64,000 nt of DNA from Hyaloraphidium curvatum (taxonomy: Eukaryota > Monoblepharomycota > Hyaloraphidiomycetes > Hyaloraphidiales > Hyaloraphidiaceae), in assembly GCA_025558095.1 (NCBI GenBank), contig JAIVFI010000020.1:186001-250000 (forward strand). The letters run 5' to 3'. The notes beneath the pieces were generated by a model, which saw nothing but the letters and a program-made list of their open reading frames with translations, made no database searches and had not been told where the DNA came from. Shown piece by piece: positions 20,625 to 31,635 of this stretch (position 1 is its first letter; every line of letters begins with the position of its first letter). The translations under genes and the position numbers were made by a program.

Positions 20625-22779
20625 CTACCCGACCCCGCTGTCGGGGCTCACCGCGCTTCCCCCCTCCTCCTCGTTGCTCGCCAGATTCCCCGACTCGGCC
20701 GAAAGCGCCGGGCTTCTCCTCCTCCCCCTGTCCTCCATCTCGACGTCGCCGTCGCCGTCCACGACCGGCACCTCCAGCACCGGCACCGCGCCGTCGCTGG
20801 TGGGCACCACCCCCGCGAAGCTCAGCTGGGGAGGCGGCCTCGCAGGTGACGGCGGGTCGCGCTCCCTGTCCCGGTCCTTGTCGCGCGCGAGCGGCGACGG
20901 CGCGGCGGGGGACCGGCGCACCGAGGGCGGCAGCGAGTGCGAGCGCCGCGATGCGTCGGCGGCCGCGGCGCGGTTGCGCTCGTACCGCAGGCGCGCGGCG
21001 ATGCGGGTGGCGGCAGCGGCGGCGGAGAGGGCCTCCTCGCGGTACTCGGCGAACTCGCGGTTGACCTTCTTCTCGTAGTTGTGCCGCTTGAGCCACCTAT
21101 CGTGGGCGGGTCAGCAGTGTAGACAAGAGCAGCGAGGCGACGGGAGCCCACTTGAGCTCAAACTTGTGCAGGTAGTAATACTCGACGCAGTCCGCCGTCG
21201 TCTTGCGCCCCGCCGTCCGGTTCCCAAACTCGAGCGACACGAGCCAGAAATTGCGCCCGTGCTTGTCCAGCGCGCGCTCGAACGTCTCCTTGTCCTCGGC
21301 CGTGAACACGGCCCGCCTCCGCCTGCGGATCTGCAGGTCCAGCTCCGGATCCGCGACAAACACCGTGTCCACCTCGTTCTGCACCCCCGGGAGCAGCGTG
21401 GGCTTGGCATCCTTCCTGCGCACCTCGGCCCGCCCGTCGGAAATGATGAGATCGGCGCCGTCGCGCAGCGCCCAGTCCGCCCCCGAGCCCTCGGCCTCGG
21501 CCCGCCTCACCGCCGCGCGGTACGACGCCAGCCGTGCCGCCGCCTGCTCGTCCAGCTCGGGCACCGAGGCGGCCTTGCGCTCGTCGTACATGGTGTAGTT
21601 GGCCAGCTCCGGCCCGCCGAGCTCGATCCCCGCGGTGGGGTCGAACTTGTCCCCCGGCACGCGCTTGCGCGCGAGGATGCGCCGCTGCCGGTACAGCTGC
21701 TCCGCGTCCGGGCCGGGGGAGCGCGAGCGGCTCGGCGATCGCTGCGCGCGCGTGCGGGCGAGGTCCCGTCTGTAGGGTCCCGGGGTGCCAGAGCGGCGGG
21801 AGGAGGCGCCGGATTCGACAGAGTGCGAGCGGGCGCGGCGCGAGGAGGGGGCCTCGGAGGCGGAGGTGCGCATGCGCGGGGGAACCGATGATGCGGAGGG
21901 TGCGATCGGGGGGAGGGAGTCGGTTGAAGTGCCGGGGACGGGGAGGGGCGGGTGCGCGGCGAGGCCGTGCGCGAGGGGCGAGCGCGGGGAGGAGATGACG
22001 ATCTCGGGGATATGCAGGGCCGAGGAGCGCGGCACGCCATGCACCGAGTGCGAGCGGATGGGGCCGGGGAGCGTGTCGACGCGTTTGGCGGCGGCAGAGG
22101 CCGATCGAGCGACCTTTGCGGGCACGCGGCGCTGATCGTAGCGCGGCAGCGGTGGGTGGTCCCCGGCGCCGTCCTCGGACGACAGCGACGAGCGGCGCGG
22201 CGGGCGGTGCGGGCGGCGGCCCAGCTCCTCGCCCGACGACGACTTTTCGCCGTCTGCGACGATGTCCATGTCGGCAAAGTCTGCTGTGATCGACGGCGCG
22301 TATGCCGAGCCGACGCCGTCCGACGAGCGCGCCGACGGCGAGCCGTGCACGCGGCGCAGGCCCGACTCGCTGCGGTCATCGTCCGACGGGAAGCCGAGCG
22401 ACTGCTCGCGGTACGCGCGCGCGAGGCGGCCGCGCGGCGAGTCGCCGCGGCGGCCGGGAGACGTGTAGGCGGGCTGGCCGTAGCCCGGCTGGCCGTACCC
22501 GGGCTGCGCGTACTGCCCATACTGCCCATACTGCCCATATTGCGGATATTGCGGGTGCTGCGAATATTGCCCGTAGTTCTGCGGCGGCCCGTAGCTGTGC
22601 GGTGTTTGTTCCTCGGGCGAGCCGGGGTGCTGCCCGCCCTGCTGCGCCAGCTGCCGCGACGACGGCTGCAGCACCGGCCGCGGCGGGCGCGGCGACGGCG
22701 GCGGGCGGCCGCGCGCGTCGAACGCCGCGGCGTCGCCCAGCATGAGCAGCGCCAGCGCGGCCTCGTCGGGCGACGACAT
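20625..22779 (-). CDS. SANT/Myb-domain nuclear protein (MIER/RERE/Snt1-like)
   Basis: Two exons (22779-21152 and 21096-20625) with a 55-bp GTGGGC...ATAG intron in phase 2; about 699 residues. Residues 70-110 are a Tyr/Gln/Gly-rich low-complexity run (repeats of YGQ and YPQ). The middle is Ser/Arg/Pro-rich and probably disordered. Near residue 495 a SANT domain begins, FTAEDKETFERALDKHGRNF, and ends with the DCVEYYYLHKF helix that crosses the splice junction into KWLKRHNYEKK. The YYxxK ending is typical of SANT domains in histone-deacetylase corepressors of the MIER, RERE and Snt1 groups. A nuclear chromatin role is therefore likely; a full ELM2 domain was not recognised. The tail is Arg/Asp-rich. 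Its start codon faces the alpha/beta-hydrolase gene across 520 bp. Confidence 0.75.
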
Positions 22780-23299
22780 GGCGCGTCGGACGCGTCGCCG
22801 CCGGATGGTCGGCGGCCAAACAACGCCCCGGCACGGACGGAACGCGGCAACGCGCCGCGCAGGGGCCGAAAGGCCCGCGTGACTTCGTTCCGTGTTTGGC
22901 GTACAAATACCAGAAATTCGCTAGCCAACGTCGCCTCGATCGCGAAATCCAATCGCGGCGAACGGCGCCCGAAAGTGGCTCTGCACGTCGTCTTCGTTGG
23001 CCAAAACACGCTTCGATCATTTCGAGACACGTCTGGACGCGTCGGCTTCGGATTCGGGGGGCCGATCGTGTCCCCGTCTCACCACCTCCCCCAAACCCCT
23101 GTCATCGTCACAGTCCTGCCAATTGGACTCGCCCGACCAATTGCCCGTCAAAGATCGACCCGAAACCGTGTTACTGCCGGGGAATTGCTCACCGATCGAC
23201 TGATTTGCCACGAACCTCGTCACGATTTGCCACGAAGGGGGCCCCTAGAAATGGCGCCGCATCATCGCCCGCGCGATCGAACCCCCGAATCACGAGACA
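22780..23299. promoter_or_regulatory. divergent intergenic/promoter region
   Basis: 520 bp between two start codons pointing away from each other. No ORF with coding character and no clear repeats; lower GC than its flanks in the middle. Presumed to carry both promoters; no specific motif can be assigned. Confidence 0.35.
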
Positions 23300-24262
23300 A
23301 TGGCCTCCGACCCCGCCGGCCCGCCCGGGGAGCGCATCCTGCGCCTCCGCGACGGCCGCTCGCTCGCCTACACCGAGTGCGGCGACCCCGCCGGCCGCGC
23401 CATCCTGTGCTTCCACGGCGCGCTCGGCGTCGGCGACTTCTCCGCCTTCTCAAAGACCTTTGCCGCCGCGGGCTACCGCGTCGTGGCGCCCACGCTGCCC
23501 GGCTGGGGCAGCTCGTCGCCCTCGGCCGGCGACGTCTGGGCAGCGGCCTACTTCCGCGACGTCGCGGAGCTGCTGGACCACCTGGCCATCGAAAAGTGCG
23601 ACGCCATGGGCGTCTCGTACGGCTCCCTGGCCGCCCTCAACGCCGCCGCCAACCTCCCCGCCCGCGTCGGCCGCTGCCTGCTGATGTCGGGTTTCGCCCC
23701 CTTCCGCCACCCGGGCCTGGACTACTCCCTGGGCATGGGCTTCCAGACCAAGCTCACCATGGGCTGGTTCGCCCGCGCCAACCCCTGGTTCGCGCGCTTC
23801 ACGGCGTCGGCGGTGCGCAAGTACCTCGGCACCCCCGCCGCCGCCGCCAAGTTCGCGCAGGACAACCTCGCGGGGCAGATGAACGCGGACGAGAAGGCGC
23901 AGCAGGCCGCGCTCCGCGCAAAGGACCCGTCGGACCCGCGGCTCGACCCGGCGGTCATGGGGCTCAACATGCACCTCTCGATGGCCAAGTGCGAGAAGGG
24001 GTACACCACGATCCCCCAGAACCTGTGGGACCCGGACCTGTGGGGCCTCAAGTCGCTGGAAGAGTTCCCCGTGCCGTTGTACGTCACGGGGGCGACGGGG
24101 GACGCCTACGCGCCCATTAACCTGCAGCGGTTCCTGGCCAAGACGGCGCCAAAGGGGACCACCAAGATGGTTGAGCATGCGGGCGGGCACCTCAGCTACT
24201 CCTTCCTCTTCGAGGAGCTGTTTCCGCCGTTCGCGGCGTGGGACGGCAAGGGCACCGCGTAG
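23300..24262 (+). CDS. alpha/beta-hydrolase fold protein
   Basis: Single exon, 320 residues, no signal peptide. Early strand and oxyanion region: AILCFHGALGVGDFSAF. Nucleophile elbow: MGVSYGSLAALNAA (G-x-S-x-G, Ser in the S-Y-G turn). Acid residue: VTGATGDAYAP. Catalytic His: HAGGHLSYSF. The order and spacing of Ser, Asp and His match the fold, so an active esterase, lipase or similar hydrolase is expected. A lid-like helical insert of about 100 residues lies between the Ser and Asp. The substrate is unknown. Confidence 0.85.
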   Translation: MASDPAGPPGERILRLRDGRSLAYTECGDPAGRAILCFHGALGVGDFSAFSKTFAAAGYRVVAPTLPGWGSSSPSAGDVWAAAYFRDVAELLDHLAIEKCDAMGVSYGSLAALNAAANLPARVGRCLLMSGFAPFRHPGLDYSLGMGFQTKLTMGWFARANPWFARFTASAVRKYLGTPAAAAKFAQDNLAGQMNADEKAQQAALRAKDPSDPRLDPAVMGLNMHLSMAKCEKGYTTIPQNLWDPDLWGLKSLEEFPVPLYVTGATGDAYAPINLQRFLAKTAPKGTTKMVEHAGGHLSYSFLFEELFPPFAAWDGKGTA

Positions 24263-24319
24263 CGGCAACATGGCGATCGATTCGAAATATCGATGACTGC
24301 CCCGCGGTCCCCGTCGCGC

Positions 24320-26088
24320 CTACTTGCCGATGGCCTTGTGGTACACCGCCTTGACCTTCTCGTCCATCTTGACCGCGGCCTTCTCGCCCCTCTCCAGCAG
24401 CTCCTTCAGCTTGGCCTTGGCCTCGTCCACCGAGATGGCCTTCTCCTTGCCGTCGGCGGTCACGTGCGCCATGCGGGCCTGCGCCTTGCCCGCAACCGCC
24501 GCGCGGACAAAGTCGGCGTAGCGCTTGTAGAAGGCCTGCGAGATGGGCGCGGCCACGTCGACGAGGTGGAAGTCGTGGATCATCTCGTCGTACAGGTCGA
24601 AGGCGATGACGTCGCCCTTGGCCGCACGGGTGAGGGCGAGGCACAGGTCCTCGCTGTAGAGGCGGTCGGCGGTGCCGGTGATGATCTGCCGGGCGCGCGG
24701 TCAGCGGATTGCCCCGCCCGGCGGCGCGGAGGGGCACCCACGTAGGTGGGCGGCATCGCCTTGCCTTCGTCGAGCAGGAAGCTCACGAGGGGGCTCTCGA
24801 TCCCGACGGTCGCGGAGTAGGCCTTGGCGCTGTCAGTGAGCCAGCCGCCGATGGGCAGCATGCAGAGGTCGAACTCCTCGTGGAGGTTGCCCGAGGGGCC
24901 CGAGCAGGTCACTGGAAAGGGCGGCCAAAGTCAGCCGCTGTGCGCGGGGACCCCGAGCAGCTTGGACGCACTGTCGACCCAGGGGGTGAGCGCGGCGATG
25001 GCGGCGGGCATGGGGAGCTCCTTCTGGTGGTCGCGGAGGTAGACCGCCATGCCGTAGGCGAGGCCGCCGCCGGCCGAGTCGCCCGAGAAGACGATGTTGG
25101 AGGCCTTCTCGCCCTGCGCGAGGACTGCGGGGCGAAGAGAGTCAGTACGTCCGCGGGGGCGGCGGGAGCGGGACGCACGCCACTTGTAGACGATGATGCC
25201 GTCGGCGATGCCGGCCGGGGCCTGGTGATCGCGGATCAGCGGGGGGCGGTCGTCGTAAGAGACAGATCAACCCACGGGAGCCTCGGGCGCCATCCTGTAG
25301 TCGACGGAAATCACGCGCAGGCCCTGGGCCGCGATCTCGGAGGTGCTCTGGCGGTGGAGGCCGATGCCGCCGAGCGTGTAGGCGCCTGGAACGAACGGGG
25401 TGGGTCAGGTCCCCTGTTGGCGGTATCGCGGGGGCCACGGATAGGCACCTCCGTGGACGTAGAGCTGAGAACGATGAGGATCGGGTCAGTCTGCGCCGTT
25501 TGCGTGCCGCGGAGGGGTACCCACGACAACGGGGGCGTCGGCGGGCGCGCCGTCCTTGATCTGCCACTCAGCGGTCACCTCGCCCTCGTTCTTCTCCTCC
25601 AGCCCGGGCACCGGCGTGCGGGAGATCTTGACCTGCGGTCGATCGGGGCGTCAGCTCGCCCGGACGGTGGGTCCGGTCCGACGGCGCAAAGTCACCTCCT
25701 TGAGCTTGACGGACTCGTTGTGCGGGGCCGGGGGCGCGGCGCTGAGCGCGTTGCGGAAGCCGAGGAGGTCGCTATTGAACGTCGGGTAGAGAAGGCCGAA
25801 GGCGCCACGGTCTGTTGGGACGGGAGGCAGGGAGTTAGGCCCGCGGGAGACACACATCGGGGAGGGGCCGGGAGGGCCGGCGGGGGGCCGGGCGCCCCGC
25901 AATCCCGCGCATCCGTATTCGGAAACGAGGCGCGGGCCGGTGGTTGGCGGATCGGGCGTGCCGCGGGGCGCCCATGGCGCGGGACGGGATTCCGAACACC
26001 CACACAGAGCGGCGCCGCCCGCAAGCGTGGGCGTCCACGAGGGGAGCGACGGCGGCGGGGGAGCCTGTTCCTCAGCGGCGGCGGCCAT
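24320..26088 (-). CDS. HSL-type alpha/beta hydrolase (esterase/lipase), nine exons
   Basis: Predicted exons: 26088-26004, 25811-25696, 25632-25525, 25464-25449, 25385-25276, 25221-25179, 25124-24972, 24911-24742, 24685-24320; 388 residues. All phases agree and all borders are GT-AG, with introns of 54-63 bp apart from the first (192 bp). The hormone-sensitive-lipase signature HGGAY (oxyanion hole) is split between a 16-nt exon and the next one. The nucleophile motif is FSGDSAGGG. The acid lies in IITGTADRLYSED and the His in MIHDFHLVD. Substrates of the family are short- to medium-chain acyl esters; an Ala/Lys-rich C-terminal extension follows the last catalytic motif. This gene is the most intron-dense hydrolase in the window, next to an intronless one of a different subfamily. 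Confidence 0.85.
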
Positions 26089-26260
26089 TTCGTCGGTCGG
26101 AGGCTTAAGGGGCGGCGGGGAAGGCGGGGGAGACGATTCGCTTTTTGCCGAGCGCGATCGGACCGCCGCGGGACCCAACGAACGACGCCGAAGGGTCCGG
26201 AATTTGCCACGCTTCGCAGGTTCGAGTGCATCCGATGTGGCTTAGCTTCCCTCCAGTCTA

Positions 26261-26640
26261 TTCCGGTTCCTAGCATTGCTTCGCAGCCCGGGGGCACGGC
26301 AGCGGGGCCGGCGCGGTGTTCCTGCGGTAAGAGAGGCCCCCTTAGCTCTCCTTTCCCACCCATTTCGCAACCCACTCATCTGATCCACATTCTCTCTTGC
26401 CATGAAATTTGTTATGCCCTCGTGTGCCGTGGGGCGGAGCTGGTTTCCTTCTTTACGAGGCGACTGCCGTTCGCAACACGCGCACAAACCCTCGCGGAGA
26501 GGCGCAGACCGCGGCAGCAGCTAGCGCGGTGCCTGAGACGTTGAAAGGCCCGCGCACGCGCGGCATCTCCGGCCCCCGGCGGCGCACGGTCCAGTGTTTG
26601 CGATGAATCAGCGCGGCGCCGCCCGCAGTTGTCCTCAACA
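26261..26640 (+). repeat. diverged duplicate (copy A) of the 5' region of the 28.3-kb gene
   Basis: About 370 bp aligning with 27871-28290. Shared landmarks in the same order are ggttcctagcatt, ctctcctttccca, ccctcgtgtgccg, agaccgcggcagcagcta, and tttgcgatgaa followed by a related start (MNQRGAA here, MKQRSAF in copy B). Copy A leads to no long ORF, so it is a truncated copy of the other gene's promoter and first codons. Confidence 0.65.
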
Positions 26641-27024
26641 GCTGAATCCAGGCCGTTCCGATCGGATCCGTCTTACATGCCGGCACGCACAACTCGATCG
26701 GCTGCCGCGTTGGTTTGCCGGGCCAGCCTCCGACGTCCGGGCTGAACGCGTGCGACAGACCTCGTCGAAGGCGCGTTGCCGCCTCGCGTCTCGCACGGGC
26801 CGCAAACGCGGCGTCGATCCATGTCGCCGTAGTCGTCGCCGGCTTTTTCCCTGCGGCAGGCTTGCCCTCGAGCGGATATGGGTTGGATCGGATGGGACAC
26901 CGCGGTCACGGGGTGCGAGGATTTCCTAGGATTCCCGATTCCGATGCGCATGACCAAACAGCCCGCTCTTTTTTTTCAGTCAGGCCGCCCGCATCGAGCG
27001 GTTTCCTTTCCCGCCCGCATCCCG
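26641..27024. other. intergenic stretch with no recognised gene
   Basis: About 380 bp downstream of duplicate copy A and upstream of the small secreted-protein gene. Nothing coding was recognised on either strand; a T-rich run lies near 26965. Confidence 0.4.
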
Positions 27025-27736
27025 ATGCGGCCCCTCGTTGCTGCCGCCGCGCTCGCGGCCTTTGCCGCCCTCGTCGGCTCTTCATCGGCCGCCCCCGCCG
27101 CGTGAGTCTTCCCGCGCTCCCGCGCCGTTCGACGAGTGACAAACACCGCCCGCAGCCAAGTTCCCGCCGCCGTCGCGCCCCAGGTGGCCTTTGCGGCCAG
27201 CTGCGGCGACTGCGACGACGACGCCTACTGGTGACGATAGCTCCCGGGCCGATCGCCGCCGGACCGGGGCGGCTGAACCCGTCCGTCCCCCATCCAGCGA
27301 ATTTTCCTACCCGGACGCGCCGGCCAACACGGTCGCTTGCGTCAAGCACGACAGCACGTTCGTCTCGCTGTATCGGCGGTATTGCTTCCCCACCTGGACC
27401 GTGCAGGACAACGGCGCCGGCAAATCGTGTGACGAAACCGTCCTTGGCGAGACACCGATGGGGTCGGGCTCGTCCTCTGCGGACTTTGCGCAGAACGCCA
27501 CGGCGTGCCAGAACCACTGCGACGACGAAACGGGCACCGCGACCAGCGTGGTCGCCGAGCTTCTCCTCCGCAACGTGAGTGGAGTGCCGACCAACCTGCC
27601 GGACGCGGATGCTGACATGGGCGGATGGAAGGGCGCCATCACGTGCCACTGCGCTGCGGACTCCGTATGCACCGCCGGCACTTTGGCCGACGCTACGGCT
27701 TCGCGTGCCTACATCAATACCGGCGGCTGCAGCTAA
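27025..27736 (+). CDS. small secreted cysteine-rich protein
   Basis: Three exons (27025-27101, 27156-27230, 27298-27736), 196 residues, both introns (54 and 67 bp) in phase 2. The first exon is a textbook signal peptide (MRPLVAAAALAAFAALVGSS). The mature part has about ten Cys, including CGDCDDDAYC across the second splice, ACVKHDS, ACQNHC and ITCHCAADSVC, and ends GGCS. Sequons are few. I do not recognise the family; size, secretion and Cys content fit effector-like or surface proteins of fungi, but that is a label and not a function. The gene sits between the two copies of the 26.3/27.9-kb duplication. Confidence 0.65.
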
Positions 27737-27870
27737 ACGGCGGGACGGGCTGCTCCACTTCCAACATCCAATGGGGCACTGTTCGTCAAACATTCTTGTT
27801 GCGTGGACTGTGTATTGCTAAAACCGCAGTAATAAACACGCACAGTCGGCCATCATTAGCTTCTCTGCGG

Positions 27871-28290
27871 TCCGTTCCTGTTCCTAGCATTCCGTCGCAG
27901 TCGGGGGCATGGCAGCGGGCCGGAGCGGTGTTCCCGCGGGAAGAGACGCCGCCTGCGCTCTCCTTTCCCATCCACTTCGCAGCCTATTCATCTGAGCCAC
28001 ATCCTCTTTATCTCACAATTAAGGTGCTTTGTAATTCCCTCGTGTGCCGCGGGGCGGGGCGGGCGGTTGCTTGCTTTGCTGGGCGACGGCATTCGCACGC
28101 GACAACACGGGCACACGCTCCCAATTATCAACCGCCCTTGGGGAAGAAACCCCTCGCGGACGGGCGCAGACCGCGGCAGCAGCTAGCGCGGCGCCTCAGA
28201 CGTAGCGGTACCCGGGCGCGCGCGGCATCCTCAGCCCCCGCGGCGAGCGGCCCATTGTTTGCGATGAAGCAGCGCAGCGCGTTCGCCCCG
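27871..28290 (+). repeat. diverged duplicate (copy B), 5' region of the anillin-like gene
   Basis: Counterpart of 26261-26640. It differs by many substitutions and by a 25-30-bp insertion near 28125-28150. It ends at the start codon (28264) and first codons of the downstream gene. Confidence 0.65.
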
Positions 28291-30230
28291 CCGGTGCGGC
28301 CGGCCGCGCTGCCCGACGCCGCCGCGCCGTCCGCGTTCGCCGCCACGCCGGGGGACGTGCGCGGGCTGCCGCACGCCGGCTCGGCGGCCGCGCTGCCCGG
28401 CCTGCCCCCGCTGCCCGTCATGCACCGCTCGGACACGCAGCAGTCGCTCGACGTGGGCTTCGCGTACCTCGACATCAACAAAACCCGCCAGGGCTCGACC
28501 GCCTCGACCGTGCAGTCGCTGTGGGCCTCGGTGCGCGGCAAGCTGCGCCCGGACGACACCCGCTCGCTGGCCCGCACAGAGTCGGGCGCGACCTTCTCCT
28601 CCGTGCTGCTCGCAGAGGCCGCCGCCGGCGCCGCGGCCTACCAGCCCGAGGCGCTGGCCTCCCTCTACCTGCCGCCCTCGGTCGACGGCTCGGCGCCGCT
28701 CGACTCGGCCCTGTGGAACGCGTGCTGCGGCTCCGGCACCTACTCGGCCCACGACGTGCCCGCGGACGACTTCCGCGCTGGCATCGCGCCGGGGCCCAAC
28801 GGGGGCGGGATCACCGCCGTCGTGCTCTACACCGGGGTGTCGATGAAGGCCGACGCCGCCGTGGCGCAGGGCATGCTGCGCCAGCGGCCGCAGTACTCGC
28901 TGCGCGTCATGGAGGAGCTCGAGAACCACGTCGTCGAAACCGCTCGCAAGATGGAGTCGTCCATGACCCTTCAGGGGTGGGTTGCAGCTCAGGGTGCCGG
29001 GGACGAAACGTCCATGCTGACTGGCGCCGCGCTCGGCAGCTCCTCGACGTCGCTCCCCGGCGTCCCGCTCACCTCCCACCTCATCCCGCGCGGCATACTG
29101 CGCATCTCGGATGTGCAAGTCAGCCCCGCTCCCGGCGTCAAGCTGGTCAGCGCCTTTTGCGTCGTCACCGTCCGGGTGCCCGGCATCGCCGACCAGCGCT
29201 ACACGTCGCCCACCAAGGTGTTTGTGCCGGCGACCGGCAAACAGAGCAACGCGGTCGTGTCGTCCATCGCCTCGGGCTTCGTCCTGTGCGTACCTGCCGC
29301 CCCCGCGTCCGTGATCTCGCTCACCTCCAACCCTCCGCTTCCAGCGACATCCCGATGGCCCAGGCCTCCATCGAGATCCAGGTCTTTGCCTTCAAGGTCC
29401 CCCGCTCCGCCGGCACCGTCAACCGCCTCGGCTCCTTCTTCAAGGGCAAAGCATCCCCCGCCCAGCCCGCGCCGCAGGAACCCGCCCTCCTCGGCACCTT
29501 CCGCCTGACGTTGGGCAAGGGCCCGCAGGAGGTCTGCCAGCCGTCCGCGGCCCCCCTGGAGCTCGCGGATTCCCGCACCGCCAGGGGCGCGGTGCTGCGG
29601 TACGCGGCCATGTACTACATGGACCAGGCGTGGATCGAGCCGGAGGAGGCGGGGAGCGACGCCGCGAGCGTGGTCAGGGCCGAGGGAGGGGGGATGGCGG
29701 AGATGCCGCCGTTCGCGGAGCATCTGACGATCATGACGATCCACAGGGGGAAGCCGGTGGGTGTTTCTTGCGCGCATGCTGGGCGGCGAGGGTAGCGGCT
29801 GACGGGTGTCGTGCAGAACTGGAGGCGCTACTGGGCCATCCTCGGCGACGGCGTGCTAAAGGTCTTTTCCGAGAACTACAAGGGCTCCGCCTTTGCGAAC
29901 AACGAGGCCACCGGCATCCTCCCCATCTCCCGGCTGCTCTCCGTCTCCCCCCCGGACGGCGAGGAGCACTACATCCCCAGCGCGGCCGGGATGCAGCTCT
30001 CCTTTGCCTCCGGCGAGGCCGAGGAGGACCTGCTCTCGGACGCGGCGCAAAAAGCCTGGGCGGCGTCGGCGGTGCAGAACGGCCAGATGCTGTGCTTTGC
30101 CGACGCGCGGGACAAGGCGGCGCAGTGGGCGTGGATGCTGGGGCGGTGGCAGCCCGACTGCGGGGTGAGGGGGTTCGAGATGGGGGAGGGGCTGGGGCTG
30201 CATGTGCTCGAGTCGATCGCGGAGGAGTGA
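28264..30230 (+). CDS. anillin-like protein: AH-type/C2-like region plus PH domain
   Basis: Three exons (28264-29285, 29345-29756, 29817-30230), about 615 residues; introns of 59 and 60 bp with GTGCGT and GTGGGT donors. The first 150 residues are Ala/Pro-rich. A helical segment (LRVMEELENHVVETARKMES) leads into a beta-rich domain starting IPRGILRISDVQVSPAPGVK and running past SGFVLDIPMAQASIEIQVFA. The C terminus is a PH domain: HRGKP at the exon 2 end joins NWRRYWAILGDGVLKVF in exon 3, and the closing helix contains DKAAQWAWMLGRW. The order helices, AH-like beta domain, PH is that of anillin, Mid1 and Bud4, which organise septins and the cytokinetic ring at the plasma membrane. The PH call is firm; the anillin call is inference from layout. 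Confidence 0.6.
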
Positions 30231-30558
30231 TGGACGGTGGACGGTGGTGGATGGTGATGGATGGTGGAGAGGACCGGAGGATCGGGGACGGGATGTAGAT
30301 TCGCCGAGCCATGTAGTCGCACTGTCGTTGCGTTTGGACTAGACTTGCGTTGAGATCGCAGATTGACACTGATTTGCAGTCGAAATCTACTGCGCGAACA
30401 AGCGACGTGCGCGCGGATACGTGGAAGGAAGACCGCAAATGGACAGACGGGCGTGTGGCTTCAACGAGTGGGATGGCAAACGGATTCACTATTCCAAAAC
30501 GCGGCCCCTGCTCCGAAAACCGGGCAGTAAACCCAAAACTGCGCACGGACGCCCGCGC

Positions 30559-31467
30559 CTAGGCCTGGGCCTTCTTCTTGGAGGGCATGGGGCACGAGTT
30601 GTTCTCGAGCTGCAGCATGGCGAGCACGCGGCCGTAGCCCATGAACTGGCCGATCATCATGGACAGCTCGAGGAACTGCTTCTCGTCGTAGTGCTTGAGG
30701 AGCTCCTGCACGTCGTCGTCGGTGATGTTGTCTGCGCAGGGGAAGGGGCGGTGGGGGTCGGGAGGGCGGGGATAGGCCAGGGGCAACCCGGGGCGCGGCC
30801 GTCAGCCTCCTGCACAGATCTCCCGTCGGAGAAACACCCACGGTGGTCGACACACATTTTCTCGGCAAACATGATTGCGGCCACCTCGGCCTCGGTGAAG
30901 GTGGTGGGCCCCTCGGTGCCGTTGGCGTTGCCGTTGCCCTCCACCTGGTGCCCGTGCAGCTCCTTCAGGTGGTCCACGCCGAACGCCGCCTCGCCCTCCT
31001 CGACGACCTGCGGGGCCATCCGCGCGGCCTTGCACAGCTTGCACCCGTTGAGGGTGGCGATGCGGAGCCGGCAGAGCTCCTTGGTGCGCTGAGGGACCAC
31101 GGAGCCCTCGGCGGTCGAGGTGGCCCAGGGGAGGTACCAGCCCGAGTAGCTGGAGAGGAGGGCGGGGTGCTGGCCGAAGACGCGGAGGTAGCTGGGGCCG
31201 GGGAGGGAGGGGCGGGAAGGATCAGCCGGGCCCAGAGGAGCTAGGCGGTTCCGGATTGTTTCGAGGCCTCCGGAACCGCCCTAGGGTAAAGAACGTACTT
31301 CTTGCCCATATCCGTGGTCTTGGGGTCGTCGTGCGCGGTCTTGAGCGCCTCGGGGAGCTGCTCGGGGTCGAGGAGCTGTATGGGAGACGGGCGGCGCGGG
31401 CCGGGGCGTCAGCCGGTCCGTGGCCCTGGGAATCCGCAGTATAGAGGCCCACCGTGATGCGGGTCAT
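30559..31467 (-). CDS. carboxymuconolactone decarboxylase/AhpD-like protein
   Basis: Four exons (31467-31453, 31375-31299, 31191-30842, 30731-30559), 204 residues. The first coding exon is only 15 nt (MTRIT). The core motif is ELCRLRIATLNGCKLCKAAR: the Glu and the CxxC pair are the family's proton-relay and redox residues. Then follow TFTEAEVAAIMFAEKM, a DH at the third junction, and DDDVQELLKHYDEKQFLELS, again matching CMD/AhpD proteins. The family includes peroxidase partners (AhpD) and decarboxylases. With CxxC present, a thiol-peroxidase-like activity is more likely than decarboxylation. Introns are 77, 107 and 110 bp. Its start lies 168 bp from the divergent MTH1 gene, another oxidative-damage protein. 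Confidence 0.8.
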
Positions 31468-31635
31468 CTTTGCGACGTTTCTAGCGGCGTAGGAGCGACC
31501 GAGACGGGCCTGTGTGCCTTCTGTTCGAAGTTCCGGGTGATGTTTGCCGCCGTCCCGCTTCCGCTCCTCGTCACCAGCCACTCGCAAGGCCTCCCTGATT
31601 GAGAGCGTTTACCCGCCGCCGCGGCCTCCGCAAAC

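Noticed and set aside
21952-24120. 722-codon plus-strand open frame
   Set aside because: Antisense to the SANT gene and out of frame with the alpha/beta hydrolase, both of which carry real motifs.
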